Shown: positions 47,449-60,575, counted from the stretch's first letter. The stretch: DNA of 64,000 nucleotides from Telmatactis stephensoni (GCA_029948255.1 JALIZF010001691.1:1-64000), one strand, 5' to 3'. Notes: generated by a model not told the origin, from the letters alone. Numbers and translations: made by a program.

Positions 47449-48616
47449 TCATTTCTTTGATTTCTTTGGCAATGGCCAGCGTGCATGGAACAAATCTTCT
47501 AAGGTTACATGGTATACCTGGCAATAAAAATACATGGGAAATTGTGGTAATGAATAAACAAATTGAACTGAATTAAATATCCATATATATATATATATAT
47601 ATCGAGGGGGGGGGGGGGAGAGAATTGAGTATTTTGAGTCTGCAGGGAAGGTAGATATCGATTTCAGCCTTGTGTATGTTTTCATGCTTGATTAGCCAAC
47701 AAAATGGGGAAGAGTGTTCAAGAGATTTTACTTACAACTATTACCTTCAATTATTGCCACAAGACGTGTACCAGCAAAATATAATTTTGGTCAAAATGGT
47801 GAAATGTGAAGGTAAACTTTGGTCACAAGTTCACATTGAAATATAAACAGTTACTAGTCCATAATGATAATTCTTACCGATTTTGTTTGGGGATCAGCAT
47901 AGTCCCGAAGATCGTCCTCTTCGGCAACAACCCTGATGACTTTTTTGAGGCAATCAGGGAAGACATATGTTGGTGAGCGATCTCCACTGACTTTGCCCTC
48001 TCCAACATGATTTCCATACTGCAGAAACACAAAAGTCACAATTACAATGATTTCATGTAACTCGTGTTTGACATTCAAAGCGCGCGAAACTGCACACTCC
48101 ATTTGAATAATTTATCAAAACCTGGAATGACTGAATGGCTTGGTTTTATGTAAAAGCGCATTTATTTAGTGATATCATAAAGTCTAGAAAATTGAGAAAC
48201 TTTGCTAGCTTTCAACAAAGATGTGTTAGACAAAATGAACTTCCGATACAAGCTTGTTTACCACTCGAGAACTCACAGCATTCAGGGCTTCTAGTAAAGC
48301 TTCGTATGTCATAAAAATAAGAAACTGTAAACTTACCCACAGTATTCCAAAGAAACGCTTATACAAGCGTTTTCTGGCAGCTGCTGGCGATTCACTCTCT
48401 TTACGGCTAAATCCTTGAAGAATATTTTTCAAGCCATCTGGTATGCCAGCAAAACTACAACAGCAAATATAGCCAAATTGAGCGGGTGTTTGAAGCTACG
48501 ACTCAACATTTTCTTGAAATGCAGTGCTAATGAGAATTCCAATTGATAATTACTTACTCTTTCTTAACGAATTCTTCTCCGAAACAAAGAATTGCATGTT
48601 CTTTAAGCGTCTCCAT
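47449..48616 (-). CDS. Unrecognised 128-aa protein, four exons
   Basis: Exons on the minus strand: 48616-48558, 48454-48337, 48018-47878, 47517-47449. All have GT-AG borders (donors GTAAGTAA, GTAAGTTT, GTAAGAAT) and joining phases, giving 128 codons and a TGA stop. The start METLKEHAILCFGEEF is the first ATG of the frame. The rest contains a basic/Ala segment (ESPAAARKRLYKRFFGILWY), GNHVGEGKVSGDRSPTYVFP, an acidic segment (VAEEDDLRDYADP) and the C-terminal LEDLFHARWPLPKKSKK, which may be a nuclear localisation signal. I do not recognise the family. It is convergent with the MBD-transposase gene, about 1.9 kb apart. Confidence 0.72.
47580..47622. repeat. (AT)n and poly-G tract
   Basis: ATATATATATAT followed by a run of 13 G, in the last intron of the 128-aa gene. 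Confidence 0.95.
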
Positions 48617-49424
48617 TGCTTGGAAAGAACGACTGTATTGTTCGTCTTCTACTTGAAGTAGGTGCGAACTTGTCAATTCTTAGCATAACTCCACGCGTGG
48701 ATAATGACTGCTGGTCTGGAAGACGCATGCTCAGGAGATAATATTACCATGTTTCAGCTCTCAGATTTCACAAAATGGCTTCCTTGGAAACCATTTTTCG
48801 CTTTATTTTTTAAAGCAAGGACAAGACATAGACATCTAAAATCACATGAAATATGTTCAAGAAGTCCCAAATGAGCTAGGGAAACCGAGAAAAATGATAT
48901 ATTTTTTTAAAATCTGAGCCAGTTCTAATACCTTAATAAAGACAGTCAGTGAAAAAATATCTCAAGTTTGCAAAAAAAAAAACCACTTGTCTTGCAAAGT
49001 CTTGCCAGGACCTTTCACCACCCATAAACAGCAATAAGCTGATAGCCTGCATGGTAAACTCTGCGTTGGGGGGAGAGGGGTGGGAGAAGGGAATTCGAAT
49101 CTCTCTTTGTTAGCTGTGAGTGACAAATGATATAAGATGCCTAGATATTTTTAAGTAGGCGTTATCGTAAATACCTAACTAAATATCCGACTAAACTGGA
49201 CAAGCCCTGAATAGGTGTTAATATACATGGAATACAGAATGGGTCATCCATAAGTTAGACAGTTAACTTGATTGCCTGTAATTGATTATGTGGTGATTTT
49301 TTTTTTTTTTTTTTTTTTCATTTTGAATCATACCCGAAAATCGATAAACAAAATTGAGTTAACTCAAATAATTGTTGACTAACCTCATGGAAGTCAGTTT
49401 ATTATGGCTTACGGTAAATTAAAC
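48617..49424. other. Upstream of the 128-aa gene
   Basis: No gene recognised. A run of 22 T lies near 49295. The first 200 bp should hold the promoter of the minus-strand gene, but no core element stands out. Confidence 0.45.
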
Positions 49425-49582
49425 CCATTCTTGGTGAAGTAAACCATGGTAATTATGCCATGTACCATGATACGTACCCATTCTTGGTGAAGTAAACCAT
49501 GGTAATTATGCCATGTACCATGATACGTACCCATTCTTGGTGAAGTAAACCATGGTAATTTTGCCACGTACCACGATACTTC
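49425..49582 (+). repeat. 53-bp tandem repeat x 3
   Basis: Unit CCATTCTTGGTGAAGTAAAC then CATGGTAATTATGCCATG and TACCATGATACGTA, three copies; the last is slightly diverged. Confidence 0.95.
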
Positions 49583-50515
49583 CATGTTTTGTCTTTCATG
49601 ACGAGATTATTATAAAACTATTTTAAACATATGACCACGTGCTAAACACGATTTCACAGTGCTTCTGATACTGTTACATAACAAAAGCACTTGCAGTGCT
49701 GATGTCTTTTATGAAATACAACAGTCGCGGTCTTATTAGAACTTTTCACTGTAGTTACGTGTGTATCTCACTTCTTAACAGTAGTCGAGAGTTAACTAAC
49801 TACTGCTCATCTTCAAATAAGACCGAAGGCAAGTTACAAAAAGTTTCAAAATATGCGCGCGCATGCAGTTTGCTCTCATAGAGCACGCGCGACAATTTGA
49901 CCAATCAGTACGCCCGTTAGATCATAGTTATTTTAGAAATGGCTTTATTGAAATTTCAGATATTTTATGGAAACTTATCTTTACTATTTGCACGACAACT
50001 ACTTACTTTAAACAAACTGTTATTTGCAGTTTAAAAATATGGACTTGATACACGGGCCGTGCCTAAATGTCAATTTACTTGACTATTCTGTACATTTTAA
50101 CATGTACATATATTTTAATTCAAAAATTATCAAATGTTATAAAGTTCGCAGGTATCATTTATCGCTCTTATGTTTTACATGGCTGTGATCCTTGGGTGTT
50201 AATTTTTGGGGCCAGGCTGATTTCAGTTTTATTCTTCGGTTATTCGATTCAAATACGAAACTTAATTGTGGATATAAATATGTAAATGTGTTACGGTATT
50301 TGCCTAAATTTTTATTTTTTAAATAATATTTGTAAATAATAAAGTTTCTGTAAATAACAACCAAAAATGTTAATTATATCGTAGAGAGAATAAATAGATT
50401 TAAATATCACTTACACTGGTGTATTTGAGTTGTTCATGTTATGTACGCGGTTGGATCGAAGAACAAATCTGCTGCTACATTCAACTGGTTAAATTTAAGC
50501 TTCATTCATTCACTC
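49583..50515. other. No recognised gene
   Basis: Contains GCGCGCGCATGCAGTTTGC and ACGCGCGAC near 49855-49895, similar to the dispersed GC-rich repeat near 27770. The short open frames lack motifs. Confidence 0.45.
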
Positions 50516-50640
50516 ATTAATTCGTTCGTGCGGTTTTTCTTTCTTTCTCTCTCTCTCTTTCTTTCTTACTTACTTTCTTTCTTTCATTCTTTCTTTCTTT
50601 TATTCTTTCTTTAATTCATTCTTCATTTCTTTCAAAGCTT
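50516..50640. repeat. (TTTC)n-rich microsatellite
   Basis: Imperfect TTTC/TTTA tetramers for about 120 bp. Confidence 0.9.
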
Positions 50641-51764
50641 TTCTGAAAACCACGCTCGAACTCGTCTCACGCGTTGCAAGCTAGGGGCGCACACGGTGCA
50701 ATTAACAGTTACATACAAACTATATACTGGTAAACACAATCGCGCGCGGCGCTGTCTACCGTAGTGTACGTACCTTGAGGAAGTAGATTTCCTCAATACC
50801 TCATGAAGATGATGCAGTGTCATCAATGGCCATAATAGCACGATGAAGAGCCAGTGAGCTATTATTTCGGACAGACTGCGAATCATACAAGTCTAATTGA
50901 ATATTATAAAGGTATAAAGTATATATAGTTTACTGCATAGAATTATATATGTAATAAAAATTATAAAGATATCTCGAAGACCAACTTATTTTTAGCTGAT
51001 ATAATTGTTTTTAATTCAATGACTATGGCTTCGCTACATGTCGAACATAACGTGCACAGTTCTTGGTTCTCCCTTTGGGCGTTTGACATTCTAATTATAC
51101 ATTTTGCTTTTTCGTGCTTAATCTTAGATCTTCGTACGTGAGGAAAAATAACATTTTATAAGAAACTAAATTCCTGGTCTTTTATTTCAATATAAGATTT
51201 ACTCGGCCAATCTTACACTGATAAAGGAAGTGGGGCATGCTGATTATCATGCAAAATTGTTATCATCTCATGCAGTAAATCACGTAGCAGTCAACTGTAA
51301 CAGGTTGCTTCAGCTGTACAAACTAAATTTAGCTGCGTGGGATTATCTCGTAAGCCGTAATCAAACCCGCTTTGGGGATTTTAGGAGTATCTAGATCCAA
51401 ACTGTTGAAAGACCGCAAAGTAGGGTGTTTTGAAGCCAAGGTCTCAATTCAAAGTTTGAGTTATGTTTGAAAAGACAATATAGTTTAGAGGCGGGAACTG
51501 AGCAAATAAATAAATAAAAAACGTCCAAACGAAAAATAAACAATTCCGACTGAAAGAGAACGGCGAAGTATCACTTTAGTATTAAAACTCATTAAAATAA
51601 CGGGAAATACTTTAATGAATGAATTTTTATGTTCTATCATGAATAAGTACCATGTTACACAGAATTCGTGAAGTTTCTGTGAATGATGATGATAATTTCC
51701 GATACGTAGTTCAAGGATAAATCCAGTAATCTGTCATTACTAATGTTTATTTATAGTAATGGCC
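50641..51764. other. No supported gene
   Basis: A minus-strand stretch ending at AAG/GTACGTAC near 50770 could be an isolated exon, but it has no partner exons or family motif. Otherwise AT-rich unique sequence. Confidence 0.4.
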
Positions 51765-52032
51765 CCATTCACACCAACCAGTTAAACATGTTTGAGTGGG
51801 TAAATTACTGAATAAGGTTAAAAATTAGTTGCTCATTCCACGAGTATCACACAACTAAAGCAAGGTAAAAACCTGTTTAATCAAGGCATCTTAGCCAGGC
51901 GATTTATAATCTGTTCAGTACCTATAAGATGGGGTCCATATAAGATGCCTGAATAGTAACTAGTCTAAAAATGGCAAAAACCTTAATCTGGTTTAGTTAA
52001 ACAAGTTTAGTTAGTGTGAATGGAGTATAACT
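51765..52032. mobile_element. MITE, about 268 bp
   Basis: CCCATTCACACCAACCAGTT at the left and the inverted AGTTAGTGTGAATGGAG at the right. An inner inverted pair is CAAGGCATCTTA with AAGATGCCTGA. No coding sequence. Confidence 0.75.
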
Positions 52033-52317
52033 TATCTCGGTTATGAGGCACTGGTGAGCAGCTATAATAGCTGCTAATAGCTGTACATATCCACGAGTTA
52101 TAAAAATGTCTCGAATTGGTGTCAGTGTCCACGAGTAAACAACAAACGGTGCGCGGTACTAACTAGTACTCTTAACTGGATTATTTGTTTACATTTACGA
52201 TGATGCATTTACATTCATCAATGAAATTAATTCACAAAGGTGTTATCACCCTTGATATAACTGTAGTTATCTCACTCTTAACAGTGGTTGTGAACATGGT
52301 AAACATTGATTGTACGT

Positions 52318-52992
52318 TAAGGTAACTGACTACGTTGAAGAGGCGCCATCTTGGAAATTAAAGACCGCATGGCATTATGGTCTGTACCATGATACCAAGC
52401 GGTCTTCATTTTTCCAAGATGGCTTGCTTAGCTTGCTGATATGACTATTTTCGCTGTTTTCACACCTAGCCTTTGACGGTTAAAAACGTTTCATTTTTGC
52501 ACGGGAGCCTTGACATTTTTTGTACTTGTTTGAAAAAGTAGCCTGATCTCAGCCATATCAAATTTGTAGAAAAAGTTAATTACTCTAACCTATGAGAAAA
52601 TGGATTTTTGTAGTAAATTTTGTTCGACTTCAGGAGACTTTTTGATAGAAGTCACGGTACAAAAGTCAAGAAAAATAGATATATTATAGTCATTACATCA
52701 AAAATGTTTATGTCATTATGTAAAATATACCTATGGCTAGTACTTGTGCAATTGTGGTCGTCTTAGAAGTATTATCTTGTGATTTGTAATTTTTTTCCTT
52801 AAGACTTGCGGTAGCGCTATTTTTGCCCTATAATTTGTAAAAGGGTATCCATTCAAAGCTGATTATCTCGAAAACGAGCATGGGACACCCCATTTTTCTT
52901 TTTATTTTAGGAATCAGCATTAAATTTTGAATAAAAAATTAAACGTTGAAGTGGAGGATTTTTTATTACTTTTTGCCAACGTAGTCAGTCTC
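52318..52992. mobile_element. TIR element, about 675 bp
   Basis: Starts with ACTGACTACGTT and ends with AACGTAGTCAGT. An inner hairpin pairs CATCTTGGAAATTAAAGACC with GGTCTTCATTTTTCCAAGATG. It lacks a transposase. A TTAA precedes the left end. Confidence 0.6.
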
Positions 52993-54850
52993 TTTCATAA
53001 AGGTGAGTTGACCACAGTTCAATGGTCTGACGTAGCCATGAACCACAAAACTCATAAACCAACGCAGTTGTCTTATCAGTTTCTACAACTCTCTGACTGA
53101 CAGTTTAATATTGAATTCAGTTTCCTGACTTTATGAGAAATCGATGTTTATGATTTTTTTGGCAAATGTAAAAAAGACACATAAAGTCTACTTTGCGCCT
53201 ATCGCAACTATTACTGCACAGATGCATGTAATGGTCTATTGTTGTTCATATATATTCTTAGTCTAGTACACAGTCTATAACTAGATGCCTTATAACTTGA
53301 TCAATTATTCATGATGCATTGTTTTCTGGGGAACACTGAAAAACCAGTTTGGTAAAATCAGCAAGACAAATTAAGGAATTATGTATTGTTATGCTCAGTG
53401 AATTAAGTATTGTAAACAAAAATCTTCTCCTCCAAGAGGATTGAAAAAGAAAGCCATTGAGACCAGTTAAACTGATTTATTTTTAGAAAGATCACTGACA
53501 GTGGTCAGCCTCATATTCAGTATTCAATTAAAAAGGAAAACACATGCCGATTGACTGAGATTTTCTTGCAAAGAATAGAAACAATGGTGTAGATGCAATT
53601 GATTTGAATTAAAGGGCGAAAGCAAATAAAAATGGTCTTTCAACTTTAACAGTGTATTGCCAAGTATTTAACTACATTTTTTTCAACCAAAAATGATTTT
53701 TGTTTTTAGTACATGATCATCGATCCTATTGCATCAATAACAATGCATTTAACCGCAATTCTGTATTTAAGACTTTTCCTATCACTAACAAAGTGAGGAG
53801 AAATAACGAGTGGCGCACCTCGCATCACTCTTATAAAATAGCGAAATGAAGAGAGGACAGAAGAGAAAAGGACGCATGGGATAGAAAAGAATGAATGGGA
53901 TAGTAAATGGATGGAATAGAAAAGAAAAAAGAGAGGAACAAGAAAAAGCGGTCGAAATAAAAACATAGATAGCTAGAATCGAAAAAAAGAAAGAAAAACG
54001 AATCAGAGAAATGAGTAACTATGGAAATTTAAAAACTACTAATGCATCAATGCCAAAGTTGTTAAGGTTTTAGTGGGAAAACACGGAAGTACTAAGCCTT
54101 TTACTGTCTAATGTTTTAGTAGCTAATCTTGTCATTTTTGTCATTGTAAATTGTTTATTTCCTTTAAAAGTGGAATAGGCAGCCTGAGCGTTATCAGTCT
54201 TAGACAAAATATCGGCCAATTGCTAGAGATTTGCTGACTGGAACAGTTTCGTAGAACAAGCAACATATATACAAAGTTTCTGCTCATTTGCAGTACATTA
54301 GTGAGTCTGTATGTTGCTTAAGACTCAGTGCTGCATTTATCTCATAGAGGTTAGCAAAGACAAGCACTACTAATGAGCAGTACATTACTGTGTGAGGGAG
54401 TTTAAAGCAGCATTTCGACTTGATTTTGATTTAGCCAGGTGTGATGATGAGTATACTAAAAGCATTCGAACATCATGACGTGGTTAAGATTGCTAACCCT
54501 GTTTCGGTGCGACAAAATCTGATAGATTTGAGCAATGTTGTAGACATCACTGTCAGTGGCTGTGTTACATGATTTGCTCTTCGATTTCATAAGCCCGCAC
54601 AATCTAACCTTTAACTTTAAACGATGTTATGAAACACCCTAGCTGCAACCGTTATGACTAGTGAATCCATTAAAGCACAATGTTATTATCAACAAATTTA
54701 TTGTACAAAAAATGACCTTACTAAATTTGCAGTATACTCATTTCTATTCTACTTTCTTGACAAAAATTTATATACACATAGGAAAGGAGTGGATTGGATT
54801 AAAAAATAAAAACGAAAAGGCGAATTAAAGAAAAAAAGAGGAAGGGATAA
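52993..54850. other. No recognised gene
   Basis: AT-rich sequence with a purine-rich patch of GAAAAGAAA type (53850-54000). The minus-strand open frame 53966-53706 reflects that composition. Confidence 0.45.
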
Positions 54851-54879
54851 AAAGGAAGAAAGAGAGAGAATGAATCAGG

Positions 54880-55112
54880 AATGAATGAATGAATGAATGA
54901 ATGAATGAATGACTGACTGACTGACTGACTGACTGACTGACTGACTGACTGACTGACTGACTGACTGACTGACTGACTGACTGACTGACTGACTGACTGA
55001 CTGACTGACTGACTGAATGAATGAATGAATGAATGAATGAATGAATGAATGAATGAATGAATGAATGAATGAATGAATGAATGAATGAATGAATGAATGA
55101 ATGAATGAATGA
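54880..55112. repeat. (GAAT)n-(GACT)n-(GAAT)n microsatellite
   Basis: A GACT block of about 105 bp inside GAAT blocks. The SFIH/SVSQ repeat frames are artefacts. Confidence 0.98.
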
Positions 55113-56786
55113 TCCTATGGTCAATGAAAACCACACTACCAAATGTACGATTAATTAATGTGGATCAGTGACTGAAATGTGGCTAACCTGGTCATAATAC
55201 AAAACAATTCTCAATAAATCCATAGTACTTCTATTACAATATTGTAACTAAGCCTTCATAATTCCTAAAAACTCCAAAAGCATGACATAGACATGTCTAG
55301 TAAATCAAACTGTTTGCACTTAGTGTGTGGGAGGGTTAATGAGCGAGTCGTCGGTGCGGTATTGGCTGCAAGGGGTTGGAGTGTATTTAGTATGTCTTTG
55401 ATAAATCTATTCACATATTGAAAATTTCATGCTGATTCAATTAATTGAATGTTTCATAGAATTATCTTGCAATGTTTTATATCAAGAATCATGCTGTTAC
55501 CGAATAATGCAGATTTGTTTCGTCCACGGGTCAATTTTACTACTGTTGCATGCTTTCATTGCAGTTTTTCTTGTAGAGCATTTGATTTGTTACTAGTATG
55601 TTGAGTTTATTTGTTGTGGTAGTTTTTTTACATAACTCAGTGAGCTGTCACTTTCGCTGGGTTTCATCGACTGTCTTCTTCTACACTGCGGTTTTCGTTG
55701 CAATTCATTTTGTGGTAAACTTATTCAATGTATCTGTCTTTGCAGTGTTTTGTCTTTGAATTCTCACTGGCCTAGTGTGGTAATTCACTTCTCAATATCT
55801 GTCTCTGCCTCGTTTTTTTGTGGGTGTTTTCTTGGGCCGTAATTTTCAGTGTATTTTGCTTACACAATATATTTGATCTTTTTCTTTATCAGGCTGAGTA
55901 CGTGCTTAGCTCTAGGCACGCAGTAGTAAATAAAATTGTCACTATTATCTTCGCCCACATGCTTTCTTTTCGACTAAGCTTTACTCGAAGGACAATGAAT
56001 GATATTTTCATTCTTTTTTTAGTCTTTCACAAGTGTTCCTACCATATCGAGGAGTGCAGAGGGCTAGAGTTGTCTAATTATCTTCGCCTACGACTTTTGC
56101 ACTGTATTCACTTTTACTACAATCTAACTATAACAATAACTTTCAACTTTCTCTCTGACAGCCTTTTTCACGTCCACCCATTTTCTCTTGATGTTTAGAG
56201 TTTTTGTTCCCACACATTACGGATGTTCGAGTTTCCTAGTAGAGTTACTTGAATTGATGAATAGGCCCACTGCTCCTTTTCAAATCACCTGCAGACTTGT
56301 TTTAGAATCAAAATCAAACTTCAAAACATCGTCACTGTCTCCAGTGTCTCAGTGGAAACTCGAGTAATGTTTTTGATTCTCAACCCATTCAGCGTTGCAT
56401 TTAAATTACTCAGCGTTCTTTGCAGTATTTCGTATCATTGCCGGAATGTTCACTATAATTCAAGTTTATCTACTCAAAAAATCACCATTAACTACAGTAG
56501 AAAATCTTGTCAAGTTCCTTGGGTTTATTTCGGCCTCAGGCATTCCATCCTCAATATAAGCAATCAATTCAGTCATGAATAACATTATACTGTTTGTCAA
56601 TTTGCTCGGCAATTTTCTCCAGATTTTTTGACGTTGTTACGTCTTCCGGTCGCTAAAGAACGACTGTTTCTCCATACTATCCATAGTTTTCTCAATCGCT
56701 CTGCAAGATAACTTCCAGGACTTCAATAATTGCTAGCAAACTAATAATGTCAGGAGTCTTCAATATATAATTCCACATCAAATGCT
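55113..56786. other. No recognised gene
   Basis: T-rich on the plus strand. The open frame 55818-56198 is hydrophobic through composition and has no motif. The minus strand is A-rich and broken by stops. Confidence 0.45.
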
Positions 56787-57191
56787 TTAGACCCACTCAC
56801 TTTCCATGATTTCATTTATCCTATCGTCCAACACTGCAGTACTCACTAACTTAAACAATTTTTTCCAGTTTTTTTCTGCATTGCTTCCACCATTCTTGTA
56901 CAAGGCAAATCTAACCATTTCTTTTGTTAGTTTAGGGCTTGTGATCTCTTGTGGCACCGAGATTTGTTCGCTAGGTTTAGCGGCTTTCTTTATCGTGTTG
57001 TTGGCTTTGTTACGCTTATTCTTGTCTCCGATGTGGTTCTGGTATTTTTCGTTGTTTTCAGTGTCTATAAAGTCCTTTTCCTTGATAAAGTAGCGAATTT
57101 CCTCTAATTTTTCGGCCCATTTGACTCTCTTTGCTGCATTGCAGTTCTTGTCTTTCGATGTAAAGAACAAATGAATGTCTTTCCAAGACAT
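56787..57191 (-). CDS. Hypothetical lysine-rich 134-aa ORF
   Basis: The longest non-repetitive open frame in the right third. It begins MSWKDIHLFFTSKDKNC after AGAAAATG and ends with INEIMESEWV and a stop. It is rich in Lys, Asn and Glu with a helical look (VKWAEKLEEIRYFIKEKDFI). No homology recognised, no flanking exons identified. It could be an intronless gene, a single exon, or part of a decayed mobile element. Confidence 0.35.
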   Translation of the reverse strand: MSWKDIHLFFTSKDKNCNAAKRVKWAEKLEEIRYFIKEKDFIDTENNEKYQNHIGDKNKRNKANNTIKKAAKPSEQISVPQEITSPKLTKEMVRFALYKNGGSNAEKNWKKLFKLVSTAVLDDRINEIMESEWV

Positions 57192-57776
57192 TTTCTTCAG
57201 ATAAAATCAGTTCTGAACGTATTCTTAATACTGTGCTTCACAGACTTTTTAACAAATTCTGCATGGATTTTCTCTGATTCTTTACGAACGTTGTCTTCAC
57301 GATAGTGCTTCACAAAATGAACTCCACGCTACGAATCACGATATATATATATATATATCACGAATGTCACGCTCTCATATTTCACGAAAGTTTGTCTTCC
57401 CACACACACAGAATTGTAAGTGTATTTCTGGAATGTTATCGGTAGCCGAGATTGTGCGTGACCTGGCGTGTGACAAGCGATACGTGCAGATTTGCGTGAA
57501 GATATACCATAATCTGGAAGTGTCTTTCTATGACTCAGCGCCGACCATAAAGTACTTGTTTTATTAAATCCTGATATCATGTTTCTGTATTTTATTCCAA
57601 TTTGGTAGAAATTTGATAACCTGTTTAACTTGATTTTGATCGCCATGCTTTGTAATACCACTCGTTTTACTTGGTTTTAAGAACTTATTTTTTGGATTTA
57701 AAAACTGCAAATCATAATCAAAAAGACAAATTTATGTTGCTGGTGAATGCAAAACGCTGAAGATCATTTGCGTCGT
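57192..57776. other. No recognised gene
   Basis: Contains an (AT)n tract at 57340-57358. The short open frames on both strands lack motifs. Confidence 0.4.
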
Positions 57777-57950
57777 CGTCTTCTTTTTCTCCTTCTCCTT
57801 CTCCTTCTCCTTCTCCTTCTCCTTCTCCTTCTCCTTCTCCTTCTCCTTCTCCTTCTCCTTCTCCTTCTCCTTCTCCTTCTTTCGTCGTCTTCTTCTTCTT
57901 CTTCTTCTTCTTCTTCTTCTTCTTTCCTTTTCGCTTTTTCTTCTTCTTTT
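57777..57950. repeat. (CTTCTC)n and (TTC)n microsatellite
   Basis: Hexamer TCTCCT/CTTCTC to about 57880, then (TTC)n. Pyrimidine-only on the plus strand. Confidence 0.97.
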
Positions 57951-58389
57951 TTCCTAAGTGAAGGTTTGGGCGATTAATTGATTAGTTAATACGTATTTAT
58001 AGCTATCAAAGAAGTCTGGTAATAACTTGGACAATTAGTGAACCAAAACACCCCCAAATGATATTGGGTGAGTGTGGGATTGGTGAAATAAATAAGGGTT
58101 ATTATAATGATGATAAATAGGCCGACTCAAGTACATTGCTTAGCGATATATCTAAAAAAACATGTCTAATGTATATTAAGATTAGCTCTACAATAAGTCG
58201 ACTTATTACTGAATACAGCCTATGTTACAACTAAAAGGAAAACTACAATTCTTCTTGTAAAAATCGCTTCAAATGTTATTTTCCCCTAGATATGCACAAA
58301 ATTTGTTTTGAACAGAAATGATATATAACTTGGCACAATACTCATCGCAAGTCGATCAAAAGTTCCAGTATGTATACACCTATTTCAAA

Positions 58390-58645
58390 AAAGGTTGTCG
58401 TACGAAAGGTCTCAAGCCTACACGACAAGGCCGAAAAGGAGTATGGGTAGTAGGCAAAAAATTACTTTCGTTTCAGGTTTGGTCTTGATTTTAGCACCAA
58501 CAAGTGAAGTTCTATAGTGTCTAAGGTCAAGGTAAGCTATTTTGAGTTGTCGTATGGCTGATTTGTGTGGTTTTATAGCTTTAGTAATTTCTACCCATAC
58601 TCCCTTTCGGGTGAGTCGCGTAAGCTTTTGCCGACAACATTAGAG
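58390..58645. mobile_element. Foldback MITE, about 255 bp
   Basis: AAGGTTGTCGTACGAAAG at the left and CTTTTGCCGACAAC at the right. An inner pair is GAAAAGGAGTATGGGTAGTA with CTACCCATACTCCCTTTCGG. Confidence 0.75.
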
Positions 58646-58649
58646 AGAT

Positions 58650-58870
58650 TAAGCATCACGTACACGGCAAACGGCAGACAGGAACACGTGACCTACGAAT
58701 TTCGCACCTGACGTTGCGCATTTGGTACTCAAACGAAAGAGCGACTTTTCACGTTTACGGCAAACGTAAAATGACCCATCCTCGCGTTGGAACAGCAACG
58801 CCAGACGCGAAAAAAGCAGGTCACGTGATCCTCCAGTGGTTTTTCAAATTCACGTGAAACCGATACATAT
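58650..58870. mobile_element. Probable MITE with ACGTGAC arms
   Basis: GGAACACGTGACCT and GGTCACGTGATCC form an imperfect inverted pair around CGTTTACGGCAAACG-like sequence; CACGGCAAACGGCAG also recurs. Boundaries are uncertain. Confidence 0.45.
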
Positions 58871-60575
58871 GGATGAGGATTTGAAAGATCTTTTCCGTTT
58901 AATTAGTAAAAGTCAAAATTAATTATGGGATTAAAATAGATTAATAGAAATAGAAATAAAGAAATGAAAAGGATATGGTAGTAGTTACTAAGAGACGTTG
59001 AAATTAATGTTCCATGCAAAAATAACTAATCCATGGGAAATACGATTAATACTCGAACAAATAGCTTATTTGTGACCATTTGTCTTCATTGAGCAATCGA
59101 GACAGAATGTCAGGAAGTAAGAGGGTAAAAAGACGAAATTAAAATGTATGATATCCAATGAAGAAAATTTAGGAGATAGAGAAAATGCTGGATCGAAAAA
59201 TAATTAAAATTGGAAACCAAATATACATGAGGTTATATTAGAGTAAAGTTTGGGCACGAAGAATTTCCAAAAAAAATCGTGTTCTGTTTCTCTTGACTTT
59301 TCTTAATTCTGAGCGAATCCCTCCGTCCCTCACAATGATTCAATAACCTTTGATTCCTTCCCTTCCTAACCCGCTAACTTTTAGTCAGTTTCGTATTCTT
59401 TTTTCCGTGAATCAGTTTTGTAATACTTATCTCGTCTTTTCTCCAGTGGGCAACTCGTTTCCTAATGATGATTGTTATCATACAACGACGTTCCTAGACC
59501 TTAGCCTTCCATTACACAACCAATTGTCTTTAGTTGTTTTTAAAATGAAGTTACGAGACACCTTTACAAACTTACTCGATGTCTGACGATATTACAACAA
59601 AACACATGCCGTGTTTTTGTGATGATTATAGCAATATTTTAAGGGAATAAAATATAGTCATGATTTCTACGCAAGATAAGATAAGATAAAAACATGAAGT
59701 AATAACGATGTAAAACCACCTATAAAAACGCCGTAGTTACATCTCCGATGCACGTCGATAAAAGCTTCGAAAAAGAGATGGCAGTTTTATCAGTGTATCA
59801 TTTTTTTAAGACGATTGTAGTGAAAAAGGAAAATATTGAGGTAACGCTTTCAAGTGAAAATTTACTTTCATTTTTCCATTTCAAATCTTCTTTCTCATAT
59901 TTACAGCATATGCACATGGTATCTTTATCATTTATAGAACTTCGTTGAGCGATGTCACCTCACGAAAATCAGTGGAACTAATATTAACTGTTCTTGAATG
60001 AGTTCTCTTCACAATCTCGTTATTCGTTCAATTGCTATTTTGAACTGATAGTTTTCAAAAGTTGAACTGTGACAAGCTGTTATCTATAGCAGTGATTTAC
60101 TAATTGTTGCAAACCAATCAAACATTCGAATATTAGACCGTTTGAACTTCCATTTGTTTTATAGTCAAGTATTCTGGGAATATTTGTGATTATGTGTTCT
60201 GGAATTGATGATCAAATATATTCGCAACGATCAGTCATTTTGTAAAAGATTTTGATCAAATATGTTCTTTTTGAATAATATTCTGGAATTATTGTTGATC
60301 AAGTATTCTCGAATTGTTGATCATCAAATATCATCAAACATTCGCACTATAAGACCTTGGATTTTCCTGCTTTTGCGTGCTTTGATACATTATACAAACT
60401 GATTACTTTTGAGGAATATGTAGAATTAAAAGCTTGTTGATCCTCTTATTCTGAGTGCTTTAGGCAATGTTAACGTTGATGTTAGAAGAAGTTAAAAGTC
60501 CTTGCAGCCAGCAGCGAAAACATAGACAGCAGGAAAGTATGACGGATGTTAATAAAGGAGAATACACCACCACCC
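58871..60575. other. No recognised gene
   Basis: AT-rich. CTATAAAAACGCC near 59722 matches the lipase TATA context and precedes an ATG at 59748, but the 66-codon frame there has no motif, so I do not call a gene. 60180-60350 repeats ATATTCTGGAATTATTGATC-like words. Confidence 0.4.

Noticed and set aside
50770..50886. Single exon with signal-anchor-like peptide (LFIVLLWPLMTLHHL), donor GTACGT
   Set aside because: Good donor but no partner exon, no family motif and a competing frame; not enough to call a gene.
59719..59948. Gene with TATA box like that of the lipase
   Set aside because: The CTATAAAAACGCC match is striking, but the 66-codon frame downstream has no motif or splice donor, so the promoter call rests on one short word.
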